23,499 nucleotides of DNA from Actinomycetota bacterium (GTDB lineage Bacteria > Actinomycetota > Humimicrobiia > Humimicrobiales > Humimicrobiaceae), in assembly GCA_004376325.1 (NCBI GenBank), contig SOKC01000055.1, positions 1 through 23,499 of the forward strand. Direction: 5' to 3'. Each line of letters begins with the position of its first letter. Position 1 is the stretch's first letter. The notes beneath the pieces were generated by a model that searched no databases, was not told where the DNA came from, and saw nothing but the letters and a program-made list of their open reading frames with translations. A program made the position numbers and the translations under genes. This document shows, one piece after another, positions 7,184 to 15,831 of the stretch.

Positions 7184-7975
7184 TTGTTTAATTTTTTAAA
7201 AAGCTGGATAGGTTTAATAATTATAATTTTCACCTTCTTTGCTTTAATCTCTACCGGCAAGATAATTATATTCCCGGCAGATAATTTAGAAGCTGCGCAA
7301 AAGCAATCAGAAACTAATGAAGTTGATAATATGAATAATCCGACGGACAATAATGAAGGTTATGATAAAGCTTATTTTACTGAAACAAATAATTTAGATT
7401 ATTCAAATGAAGTTACTGTTAAAAGCATTTCTGAAGGGGATGACAGTATGGATAATTTAGTGGAAGAACTAGAAGAAGATGAAGATACCTTTAAAGAAGA
7501 AGCTGGAGAGGAGCAGGAGGCGGCAGTCGTGGAAGAAATAAAAGATGAAAATAATAATCCTGGTCAAAATGAAGATCAGAATATTGATTTTAGTAATAGT
7601 GATGATTTTAGGATTGAGGTAGATTTAACCAAACAAAAGGTTTTTGTGTATTACAAAGATAATTTGATAAAGGAAATGATCTGTTCGGGGGGAGCAGAAG
7701 AAACCCCAACTCCTCCGGGAGAGTTTGAAACCTCTGATAAAATTAAGTATTCATGGGTAGAAAGGTTTGATGTAGGAGCTTTTTACTGGATAAGGTTTTA
7801 CAAAAAATATCTTTTCCACAGTGTTCCTTTTGATAAAAATGGAGGGATGATTATAGAGGAATATGAAAAACTTGGAAGTCCCGTAAGTCATGGGTGTATT
7901 AGACTAAAGCTGGAAGAAGCAAAATGGTTATATGATAAGCTTCCATCAGGTGTAAAAGTAATAATATACAAATGA
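7184..7975 (+). CDS. Membrane-anchored L,D-transpeptidase (YkuD domain)
   Basis: Likely cell-wall enzyme that forms 3-3 crosslinks in, or attaches proteins to, peptidoglycan outside the membrane. Order of parts: a short N-terminal cytoplasmic stub and a hydrophobic anchor at residues 8-30; an Asn/Glu/Asp-rich, low-complexity acidic linker from about 40 to 138; then the YkuD domain (142-263), with the catalytic motif SPVSHGCIRL (His236, Cys238) and an upstream conserved FHSVP (His212). The domain is at the C-terminus and complete, ending in VKVIIYK. The TTG start is supported by GAGGA at 7173-7177. The N-terminal region, including the long acidic linker, is not recognisable as a known domain. 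It has its own promoter and probably no functional link to the flanking cofactor genes. Confidence 0.88.
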   Translation: MFNFLKSWIGLIIIIFTFFALISTGKIIIFPADNLEAAQKQSETNEVDNMNNPTDNNEGYDKAYFTETNNLDYSNEVTVKSISEGDDSMDNLVEELEEDEDTFKEEAGEEQEAAVVEEIKDENNNPGQNEDQNIDFSNSDDFRIEVDLTKQKVFVYYKDNLIKEMICSGGAEETPTPPGEFETSDKIKYSWVERFDVGAFYWIRFYKKYLFHSVPFDKNGGMIIEEYEKLGSPVSHGCIRLKLEEAKWLYDKLPSGVKVIIYK

Positions 7976-8074
7976 AAATAAATCTTTATGTTTTGGGTAT
8001 TCCTGGAGAGGCTCCTGCCGGTATAAATTTATAAAACATAGATACCAGATAATATATAACTTTTATTGCCTAAC

Positions 8075-8989
8075 TTACCTGAAAAAAAAATAAGACCATA
8101 TTTCAATGAATGAAGTAGCTGTATTCGATGATATATTCTTATTCTGCCACAAATTTTTAAACCTATGATAATCCTCCAATCTGTTAATATTAAAAAAATT
8201 AAGGCTATCTATCCCATTTTGCTTAAGCTTATTAATTGAAATTATTTCAATATCCAGATAGTTAAAAATATCCGATATTTTATATTTTTGTTTTCCGATA
8301 TTTTCTTTTAGGATACCAAGACAATTTTTGGAATACAATCCACAGAGGACTTCAAAACCTTTTTCGGTTTTAATTATATATGCATCCCTTTTCTTAGAAT
8401 AATCATAGGATATTGTTGCTGGCTCACTGCTGCTTGGTTCTTCAGTGTTTATTCCGGATTCATAAACCAACGATTTTAACAGATTATAAGAAATAAAAGG
8501 CATATCAAACGCAACAATTATGGAATAGAAATATGATGCATTCGCAAGGCTTGTATAGATGCCGATTACAGGACCCTTTCCTTTATGGCTTGGTGTAATT
8601 TTTTCAGAATTAGTGATATTTAAGGAATTACTTGTATTTAAATTGTCAACATCACTTTCATCTGAAATAATTCTTATATTTTGAAAGGCTGAATTTTTTT
8701 TAGCAAATTCATTGAAATCTATTTTTAGATTAGAAGCCTGTATTTTTTCGAAATTATATTTTTTTTGATATGTCCTGATTTTGTTCAATTCGGAAAATAA
8801 AGTCGGGTAGTTGCTCTTTGAAGTGCTTACTATTATTTCATCACAAAAAAAACTTAATTTAAAAATCTGGTCTATAAATAATGGTACAGTATCAACTTTG
8901 ATTTTCAATTTATTGAAACCAAATCTACTGCTCCTGCCTCCTGCCAGAACTATTCCTGTAAGATTCACTTTAGTATTCTCCGTGGCCAT
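8075..8989 (-). CDS. MobA-like molybdenum cofactor guanylyltransferase (nucleotidyltransferase)
   Basis: GT-A nucleotidyltransferase that would attach GMP to the pterin, making the bis-dinucleotide cofactor used by formate dehydrogenase. Evidence: LTGIVLAGGRSSRFGFNK at residues 10-27 (nucleotide-binding loop LAGGxSxRxGxxK), KGKGPVIGIYTSL at 136-148, and VAFDMPFISYNLL at 159-171 (the DMPF metal-binding motif). NFFNINRLEDYHRF near 264-277 resembles the C-terminal NxNTPED motif. At 304 residues it is about 100 longer than classic MobA, with a Ser/Asn/Lys-rich insertion between about 60 and 135. It overlaps fdhD by 25 bp and is last in the nuoE-to-mobA operon. The insertion makes a different nucleotide specificity conceivable, so I give no symbol. 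Confidence 0.8.
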   Translation of the reverse strand: MATENTKVNLTGIVLAGGRSSRFGFNKLKIKVDTVPLFIDQIFKLSFFCDEIIVSTSKSNYPTLFSELNKIRTYQKKYNFEKIQASNLKIDFNEFAKKNSAFQNIRIISDESDVDNLNTSNSLNITNSEKITPSHKGKGPVIGIYTSLANASYFYSIIVAFDMPFISYNLLKSLVYESGINTEEPSSSEPATISYDYSKKRDAYIIKTEKGFEVLCGLYSKNCLGILKENIGKQKYKISDIFNYLDIEIISINKLKQNGIDSLNFFNINRLEDYHRFKNLWQNKNISSNTATSFIEIWSYFFFR

Positions 8990-9801
8990 GAATAAATATT
9001 AAACCTGCCACCTCTGGCGTAACCAATAACAGTTAAATTTATTTTTTTTGCAAGGGCAGCAGCGCTAAAAGTCACAGAAGAATTTGTAACAATAATCGGA
9101 ATTTGCATCCTGCAGATTTTATAAATTACATCGATGCCCAGTCTTCCTGTGGTGAATATGATCTTATCTTCAGGGGGCAGCCTTTTTATCAGCATATAAC
9201 CGGTAATTTTATCGATACAGTTATGTCTTCCAATATCTTCCGCCAGGTTTAATAAATTACCATCCTTGTTGAATAAGGCAGCGCTATGCAAACCACCAAA
9301 TTCTTTTTTGTACCTTTGCCGATTTAGGGTTTCCCTATTTAGGGTAAGCAAAACACCAGACGCAACTGTGAGATTGCTCTTTATTTTCTTTAAACCTTTT
9401 TCAAATATGAAATCGTCAATACTGCCGCATTCAAGTGATATGAATCTTAAGCTGTCTGAATGTCTGATTTTATCTTTATCTATTGTAGCAGTTACCTCGA
9501 TTCTTGAAGACAGATCATTCCTGCTGATAATCTTACCAATATCCTGGCGGCAAATTTTTAAAAGTTCTATATCTGAATAGTTCTTAATGTAACCGTTATT
9601 AACTAAATAACCAACTGTAAGTTCAATCAGACTAGCGGGTGAGCATGAAATTGTTGAAATAGCATTGCCATTTAAGGAAATTGTAAAAAGCAATTCAAAA
9701 GGGATAATGTCTATTAAGTCAGCATTACCTGAAGAAGCTTTAATTTTTTCAATTTTAATTTTTTTACCTAATTTTGAAATTCTACCTTCCAATTTTTCCA
9801 T
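8965..9801 (-). CDS. fdhD: Formate dehydrogenase accessory sulfurtransferase FdhD
   Basis: FdhD passes sulfur from a cysteine desulfurase to the Mo/W-bisPGD cofactor before insertion into formate dehydrogenase. The 278-residue protein shows ISCSPASLIELTVGYL at about 51-66, GGLHSAALF at 169-177, AEDIGRHNCIDK at 187-198, FTTGRLGIDV at 216-225 and GYARGGRFNIY at 260-270, all FdhD-family blocks. The sulfur-carrying Cys-x-x-Cys of well-studied FdhD is reduced here: ECGSID has Cys125, but the second position is Ile128. The protein may therefore work with one Cys, or be partly degenerate. The ATG (9801) has AAGGA about ten bases upstream. It lies directly after fdhA, and mobA-like begins inside its end. 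Confidence 0.92.
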   Translation of the reverse strand: MEKLEGRISKLGKKIKIEKIKASSGNADLIDIIPFELLFTISLNGNAISTISCSPASLIELTVGYLVNNGYIKNYSDIELLKICRQDIGKIISRNDLSSRIEVTATIDKDKIRHSDSLRFISLECGSIDDFIFEKGLKKIKSNLTVASGVLLTLNRETLNRQRYKKEFGGLHSAALFNKDGNLLNLAEDIGRHNCIDKITGYMLIKRLPPEDKIIFTTGRLGIDVIYKICRMQIPIIVTNSSVTFSAAALAKKINLTVIGYARGGRFNIYSWPRRILK

Positions 9802-9820
9802 ACTTTCGCAATTCCTTTTT

Positions 9821-12589
9821 TCATATCTTTTTCAAACTTACAGCGCAGACCTTAAACTCCGGAATCTTTGCTTCAGGGTCCAGGGCAGGATTGGTTAGAA
9901 CATTGGCGGGAGAATCTGCATAATGAAACGGCATAAATACCACTCCTTTTTTGATTTTGGAATTTACAAGAGATAATGCTGTAACCGCACCTCTCCTTGA
10001 CTCGACTTTTACCCTGTCCCTGTTTTTAATCCCAAGGTTTTTTGCATCATCTGTATTGATTTGAACAAGATTTGAAGGAGCAATTTCGTTTAAACCCTTG
10101 ACTTTTCCTGTCATTGTCATGGTGTGGAACTGGTGCAATATTCTACCGGTAGTTAGAATGTAAGGGTACTTTTCGTTCACAACTTCTGCCGGTGGTGTAT
10201 ATTTAACAGGAATGAACCTGCCCTTGCCACGTGTAAAATTTTTTGTATGAAGAATGCTTGTACCGGGGTCACCATACTTTCTGCATGGCCACTGAAGAGC
10301 TCTTCTTTCAAGTCTTTCATAATTTATACCACCATATATCGGTGTTAAACTTGCAATCTCATCCATGATTTCAGCAGTATTATTATAATTCATGGAATAA
10401 CCCATCTTATTTGACAGAATGCAGATAATTTTCCAGTCTTCAAGTGCGCTGCCTGGAGCGTTAACCGCTTTTCTTACTCTCTGAACTCTTCTATCAGTAT
10501 TTGTAAATGTCCCTTCTTTTTCGGCAAAACATGCGCCTGGCAAAATAACGTCCGCAAATTCACCTGTCTCAGTTAAAAAGATATCCTGAACTACAAATAG
10601 TTCAAGCTTTTCCAGGGCTTCTGCTACATGAAGTATGTCCGGATCGCTAAGCATCAGATTTTCACCCATTACATAGATAGCTTTTATACTACCCGAACTT
10701 GCGCCTTCAATTATTTCAGTTACCGTTAAGCCTTTCCTGGATGGTAAAGGTTTTCCCCATTTATTTTCAAATTCCAATCTAATATTATCATTTTCGACAC
10801 CCTGATATCCGCTCAACATATCAGGTAGTGCACCCATATCACATGCTCCCTGCACATTGTTCTGGCCCCTCAGAGGATTTACTCCTGCACCTTTTCTACC
10901 GATATTACCTGTCATCATTGCCAGATCTGCCAGAGCAATAACATTATCTGTGCCGCAGGTATGCTGGGTAATTCCCATTGCATAAAATATCAGGGCATTT
11001 TTGGCAGACCCGTAGATTTTTGCTGCCTCAATAAGGCTTTGCTTGTCCACTCCTGATATTTCTGCTACTTTTTCTGCAGTGTATGCAGAGAAACATTTGG
11101 AAAATTTATCAAAATCCTCGGCTCTGCTGTCAATAAATTCTTCATTATAGAGACCTTTGTCATAAATTATCTTCATAATTCCAAGAATAATAGCAATGTC
11201 TGTTCCCGGTTTCTGTTTTAGATGTATAGTTGCATATCTTGTTATTGGAATATTTCGTGGGTCTATAACAATTATCTTTAATCCATATTCCTGAACACAT
11301 CTTATAATTTCATAACCTATGACCGGATGGGTTTCTGTCGTATTTGACCCAATTATTATTACAACATCTGAGTGCTTTATATCTTCAACCGAATTTGTCA
11401 TTGCGCCACTTCCGAAAGTCTGGATCAAACCTGTAACTGTTGAGGCATGGCATAGCCTTGCACAATGATCTATATTATTTGTACCTACCACTGCACGCGC
11501 AAATTTTGACATTAAAAAGTTTTCCTCATTTGTACATTTTGCTGAGCTAAGGATTGCAATGGAATCAGAGCCGTATTTTTTCTTTATTGCTGCAAGTTTA
11601 TCTGAAACAATATCTAATGCTTTCCCCCAGCTTACCTTCTTTAATTTACCCTCTTTTGTTTTTATCATTGGATAACTAATCCTCTCAGAGCTGCTTACAA
11701 AGTCCAGGCCAAATTTACCCTTAGCACACAAATTACCCCTGTTTACATGCTTTCCTATTTCAGATGATACATTGACAATTTTATTGTTTTTTATATGCAG
11801 ATCAATCACACAGCCGACACCACAATAAGGGCAAACTGTCTGAATTTTTTTTACTTCCCAAATACGGGCTTTTCCAATGTAAGGCTTGGGTTGAAGTGCA
11901 CCTGCGGGACAGGTGGAAATACAATTGCTGCAGAATACACAATCTGTATTTTTTAATGACTGTTCGAAAGCAGGAATAATCTCACATTCGAAACCTCTGC
12001 CGGCATAACCAATAGCACTTGCGCCAACAACATTGTCGCACATCCTGACACATCTTCCGCAAAGTATGCATTTCTCATTATCCCTGAATATAAACGGGTT
12101 ATCCTCGAGAACTTTTTTTTCGTGTATTTTTCCCTTATAGGTGACATCTTTGACATCGTAAATATAAGCCAGGTCCTGAAGGGCACAATTGCTACAGGAT
12201 TCACAGGTCATGCAATCTAAAGGGTGGTCGGATATTATTAATTCCAGATTTATCCTGACCAGTTCATTTATATGAGGAGTATTTGTTTTAATCTTCATTC
12301 CCTCCCGTACATTTGTTACACAGGAGGCAACGGCTTCCGGTATTCCCTCCACTTCAACAATGCAAAGCCTGCACGTACCCTGGGGTTTAAGCCTCGGGTC
12401 AAAACAGAGATGAGGTATAAAAATATTATTTTCAAGACATGCTTCCAGAATACTTTTATCTGGTGAAGTATAAATAGCCTTATTATTAATATATATTTTT
12501 ATTTTGGTGTTTGAGCTACCCGCAATTTTTACAGCTTCCTTCTCTTTTACTTCTTTAGCAGCCTTATCGGTTGAATTAATTTTTGGCAT
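9821..12589 (-). CDS. fdhA: Formate dehydrogenase alpha subunit (NAD-linked type, Cys-containing, Mo/W-bisPGD)
   Basis: Catalytic subunit that interconverts formate and CO2 at a Mo/W-bisPGD centre. The 922 residues begin with a NuoG-like part: a [2Fe-2S] ferredoxin with Cys62, 73, 76, 90, then a His-Cys cluster (His122, Cys126, 129, 135), then two [4Fe-4S] clusters (Cys174/177/180/184 and Cys217/220/223/227). Next comes the molybdopterin oxidoreductase body, starting with CPYCGVGC and Cys288 for its cluster. The active-site block DHCARLCHAS has Cys380 followed by His381 where selenocysteine or Cys sits in formate dehydrogenases; the codon is a normal Cys codon, with no in-frame TGA. The end binds pterin. 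Length fits long NAD-linked FdhA. The nearby tungstate transporter makes W likely, but this is not shown. Start ATG with AGGGAG upstream. Confidence 0.94.
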   Translation of the reverse strand: MPKINSTDKAAKEVKEKEAVKIAGSSNTKIKIYINNKAIYTSPDKSILEACLENNIFIPHLCFDPRLKPQGTCRLCIVEVEGIPEAVASCVTNVREGMKIKTNTPHINELVRINLELIISDHPLDCMTCESCSNCALQDLAYIYDVKDVTYKGKIHEKKVLEDNPFIFRDNEKCILCGRCVRMCDNVVGASAIGYAGRGFECEIIPAFEQSLKNTDCVFCSNCISTCPAGALQPKPYIGKARIWEVKKIQTVCPYCGVGCVIDLHIKNNKIVNVSSEIGKHVNRGNLCAKGKFGLDFVSSSERISYPMIKTKEGKLKKVSWGKALDIVSDKLAAIKKKYGSDSIAILSSAKCTNEENFLMSKFARAVVGTNNIDHCARLCHASTVTGLIQTFGSGAMTNSVEDIKHSDVVIIIGSNTTETHPVIGYEIIRCVQEYGLKIIVIDPRNIPITRYATIHLKQKPGTDIAIILGIMKIIYDKGLYNEEFIDSRAEDFDKFSKCFSAYTAEKVAEISGVDKQSLIEAAKIYGSAKNALIFYAMGITQHTCGTDNVIALADLAMMTGNIGRKGAGVNPLRGQNNVQGACDMGALPDMLSGYQGVENDNIRLEFENKWGKPLPSRKGLTVTEIIEGASSGSIKAIYVMGENLMLSDPDILHVAEALEKLELFVVQDIFLTETGEFADVILPGACFAEKEGTFTNTDRRVQRVRKAVNAPGSALEDWKIICILSNKMGYSMNYNNTAEIMDEIASLTPIYGGINYERLERRALQWPCRKYGDPGTSILHTKNFTRGKGRFIPVKYTPPAEVVNEKYPYILTTGRILHQFHTMTMTGKVKGLNEIAPSNLVQINTDDAKNLGIKNRDRVKVESRRGAVTALSLVNSKIKKGVVFMPFHYADSPANVLTNPALDPEAKIPEFKVCAVSLKKI

Positions 12590-12606
12590 TTAAACTCCCT
12601 ATTGTA

Positions 12607-15600
12607 CTATTTTTCACTTATTACCTTTGCCCCTTCCTCAGTCTCTAAGTCACACCTGAGACAGCGTCTGGCTTCTCTTACCGCTAACTCTTCCGTTATA
12701 TTTAAATTAACCTCATTAAAATTATTTATTCTCTGATTTATAGGCAGACAGGGTACTATAGGTCTTGCTGCTTCTTCTATATCTTTTTCTGCTAATTCAG
12801 CAGGGGGTACTACATACATCGAAGGTCTGGTTAGTTTATATTCTCTGGCTAGATTTTTTCCTCTGATATATTTATCAATCATCTCAGCAGCGACTTTGCC
12901 GGCCGACATAGCATCTATTACAGTGTTGGAACCAGTAACAACATCTCCACCTGCGAAAACTCCATTAATATTTGTAACCAATGTTTCCGGGCATACTACT
13001 ATTGTACCTCTTTTAGAAACTTGTATTTCATTTTTTTCATCAAGAAAACTAAGATCAGGGTCCTCTCCAATTGCTACAATTAGAGTATCCAGGTTAATAA
13101 CAAACTCAGAACCTTCAATAGGAATGGGTTTCCTTCTACCATTTTCGTCCATTTCTCCCAACTTCATTCTTGTACATTCAACCCCTGTAATCTTTCCATT
13201 TTTGGTTATTATCTTAGTGGGAGCTGTCAGGAATTGAATTTCAACCCCTTCATCGACGGCAGCACTTATTTCCTCCTCGAATGCTGGCATTTCTTTTCTT
13301 GTCCTCCTATAGATTATAAGAACTTTATTACAATCTTTGATTCTGACTACAGCCCTGGCTGTATCTATGGCAGCATTACCACCACCAATAATTCCAATAT
13401 TTTTGCCTATATTAACCTTTTTATTACTATTTATATCTCTTAGAAATTCCATAGCATCCATGACACCCTCTGCATCTTCATTTGAAATATGTAACCTTCG
13501 CGATTTATGGGCTCCTGTAGCTATAAATACAGCTTTATAACTGTTTAAAAGCTCACTGAATGGTATATCTTTTCCTATTCTGGTATTTGTTTTAATTTTT
13601 ACGCCTGCGTTTTTAATATTTTCTATATCAATATTAAGCACATTCCTGGGCAATCTGTATTCTGGTATGCAAGCAGTTAATGCCCCACCCGGAAAATCTA
13701 ACTGCTCAAAAATAGTAGCATCATATCCTTTGTTAGCAAGTCTATAACCAGCCATAAGACCAGCTGGCCCTGAACCGATTATTGCAATCTTTTCTCCGCC
13801 CATTTTTTGTTCTTTTTTTGGTTTAGTGTATATTCCTGCTTTTAATGCATATTCAGTAACAAACTTCTTGAGTGTCTTGATAGCAATCGGACTTCCCCAT
13901 TTACCAGCCAGGCACTTTGATTCACAGGGATGGTGACATACTCTTGCACAAACAGACGGCAGGGGATTATCTTTAAGAATTATATCAAATGCTTCCTTAA
14001 AATGTCTTTTAGCAATTAGAGATATATAAACTGAAGTTTCTGTATCGATTGGGCAGACGTGCTGGCATGGCGATGAAATTATCTCTTTGCATGCAACAGC
14101 CGGGCATCTTTTATATTTCACATGCGCTTCGTACTCGTCACGGAAATAGCAAATGGTGTTAATAACAGGATTAGGAGCAGTTTGTCCTAAGCCACAAAGT
14201 GATGTCTCTTTTATCATACAACCTAATTTCTCTAATTTTTCAATATCTCCTTTTTCTCCTTCTCCTTTAGTAATTCTTTCTAGTATTTCTAGCATCCTTT
14301 TAGTACCAATTCTGCATGGTACGCACTGCCCACAGGATTCTTCTTGAATGAAATCCATGAAATATCTTGAAAGGTCTACCATACAAGTATCCTCATCTAA
14401 AACTATCATCCCGCCTGAGCCCATTATTGCACCAACTTCTTTCACTTTCTCATAGTCCACAGGAATATCAAGGAATTTTTCAGGAATACATCCTCCAGAC
14501 GGTCCTCCTATTTGCACAGCTTTAAACTTTTTCCCTCCTGCTATCCCGCCACCAATTTTATAAATGATATCTCTTAAGGTCATACCCATCGGGACTTCAA
14601 CAAGGCCAACATTATTCGCAGCCCCTGCCAGGGCAAATATTTTCGTGCCTTTGCTTGTTGCAGATCCAATACTATTAAACCACTGTGCTCCATTTAATAT
14701 TATCTGCGGAATGTTTGAAAATGTTTCAACATTATTTATAAGCGTAGGCATTCCGTAAAGTCCCTCATTTGCAGGAAATGGCGGTCTTGGTTTGGGCATT
14801 CCTCTTTTTCCCTCAATTGACTGTATAAGTGCAGTTTCTTCACCACATACAAATGCACCTGCGCCTTGATATATTTCAACATCAAAATCAAAGCTGCTGC
14901 CCAGTATGTTTTTCCCTATCAGTCCATAATCTTTTGCCTGTTTTATTGCATGTTTCACAGTCCGGACTGCAAGAGGATATTCTGCCCTTATATATAAATA
15001 ACCCTTGTTTGAGCCGATTGCCAGTGCTGATATCAGCATCCCTTCAAGAACGGAATGTGGATCAGATTCAAGCAGGCTTCTGTCCATAAAAGCACCAGGG
15101 TCTCCTTCATCACCGTTGCATATTACATACTTAATCCCGTCTTTAGACCAGGCATTTTTACACAGTTCCCATTTCCTGCCTGTTGGGAAACCTGCACCCC
15201 CACGTCCCCTTAAGCCTGATTCAGAAATAGTTTTAATAATCTTTTCAGGGTCACCAATCTCAATGACACTGGCTAGACCAAAGTAGCCGTTTTTTTCAAT
15301 ATAATCCTCAATTTTAAAAGGGTCAATTTTGCCCCTGTTTCTTAAAACCCTTGACTCCTGATATCTATAAAAGTCTGCCAGCTCAGAATCTGCTGTTATG
15401 GGATTTAGTTCCTCTGCTATTTTTCCCTGATCTATATGATTTTTAAACAATATTTTTACCTTATCCTTATCAAGACTATGGTACATAACAGAGGATAAGT
15501 TATATGATTCAACAGTTAGCATGGGTTCAAGAGCACAAAACCCCACACATCCGGAAGTAGTAAATTCAATATCACTGTGTTTTCTAGAAGCTACTTCCTC

Positions 15601-15771
15601 TTTAACTGAGTCTATTATTGTTTCTGCCCCTGAAGCTATACCGCAAGTTCCAAGATGAACAGTTATTCTATATTTTTTCCCCTTACTATTTAATACTTTT
15701 TTTCTGCTTACTTCTTCCTTAATGCTGGCAAGGTCCTCTTTTGTTCTTATTTTTAAGGGTTTTCTATCCAA
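12607..15771 (-). CDS. NuoF/HydB-like flavoprotein fused to a GltD/NfnB-type FAD oxidoreductase
   Basis: A 1054-residue fusion. Residues 35-115 are a thioredoxin-like [2Fe-2S] domain: Cys43 in GTCGIASGA, then Cys75 and Cys79, so only three ligands are visible. Residues 150-555 are NuoF/HydB: SGLRGRGGAGFPTGRKWE (185-202), GDEGDPGAF (220-228) for FMN/NADH, and [4Fe-4S] Cys480, 483, 486, 526. Where HydB has ferredoxin clusters, this protein has eight Cys (556, 561, 569, 573, 608, 612, 616, 620) in the GltD/NfnB two-cluster pattern. FAD-binding IIGSGPAG (664-671) and nucleotide-binding IIGGGNAAIDTA (794-805) follow, with YRRTRKEMP (821-829) suggesting NADP(H). The fusion therefore joins an NAD(H) site to an NADP(H) site, as in Stn-type transhydrogenases. 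The TTG start is preceded by AAGGGA. It is 17 bp from fdhA, so it is probably the diaphorase of the complex. Confidence 0.9.
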   Translation of the reverse strand: MDRKPLKIRTKEDLASIKEEVSRKKVLNSKGKKYRITVHLGTCGIASGAETIIDSVKEEVASRKHSDIEFTTSGCVGFCALEPMLTVESYNLSSVMYHSLDKDKVKILFKNHIDQGKIAEELNPITADSELADFYRYQESRVLRNRGKIDPFKIEDYIEKNGYFGLASVIEIGDPEKIIKTISESGLRGRGGAGFPTGRKWELCKNAWSKDGIKYVICNGDEGDPGAFMDRSLLESDPHSVLEGMLISALAIGSNKGYLYIRAEYPLAVRTVKHAIKQAKDYGLIGKNILGSSFDFDVEIYQGAGAFVCGEETALIQSIEGKRGMPKPRPPFPANEGLYGMPTLINNVETFSNIPQIILNGAQWFNSIGSATSKGTKIFALAGAANNVGLVEVPMGMTLRDIIYKIGGGIAGGKKFKAVQIGGPSGGCIPEKFLDIPVDYEKVKEVGAIMGSGGMIVLDEDTCMVDLSRYFMDFIQEESCGQCVPCRIGTKRMLEILERITKGEGEKGDIEKLEKLGCMIKETSLCGLGQTAPNPVINTICYFRDEYEAHVKYKRCPAVACKEIISSPCQHVCPIDTETSVYISLIAKRHFKEAFDIILKDNPLPSVCARVCHHPCESKCLAGKWGSPIAIKTLKKFVTEYALKAGIYTKPKKEQKMGGEKIAIIGSGPAGLMAGYRLANKGYDATIFEQLDFPGGALTACIPEYRLPRNVLNIDIENIKNAGVKIKTNTRIGKDIPFSELLNSYKAVFIATGAHKSRRLHISNEDAEGVMDAMEFLRDINSNKKVNIGKNIGIIGGGNAAIDTARAVVRIKDCNKVLIIYRRTRKEMPAFEEEISAAVDEGVEIQFLTAPTKIITKNGKITGVECTRMKLGEMDENGRRKPIPIEGSEFVINLDTLIVAIGEDPDLSFLDEKNEIQVSKRGTIVVCPETLVTNINGVFAGGDVVTGSNTVIDAMSAGKVAAEMIDKYIRGKNLAREYKLTRPSMYVVPPAELAEKDIEEAARPIVPCLPINQRINNFNEVNLNITEELAVREARRCLRCDLETEEGAKVISEK

Positions 15772-15831
15772 TTGTCTAATCCCTTCGTTTCTTAAAGGTA
15801 ACAGTATGATAATAATAAAACAGGTAAAATT

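Noticed and set aside
7987..8040. Bidirectional terminator between the transpeptidase gene and mobA-like
   Set aside because: TATGTTTT (7987-7994) pairs with AAAACATA (8033-8040) and a GGAG/CTCC stem lies inside, but the arms are short and AT-rich, the spacing is long, and neither strand has a clear U-run after it.
11441..11460. Selenocysteine in the formate dehydrogenase active site
   Set aside because: The active-site codon in DHCARLCHAS encodes Cys and the reading frame is continuous with no in-frame TGA, so this is a Cys-type enzyme.
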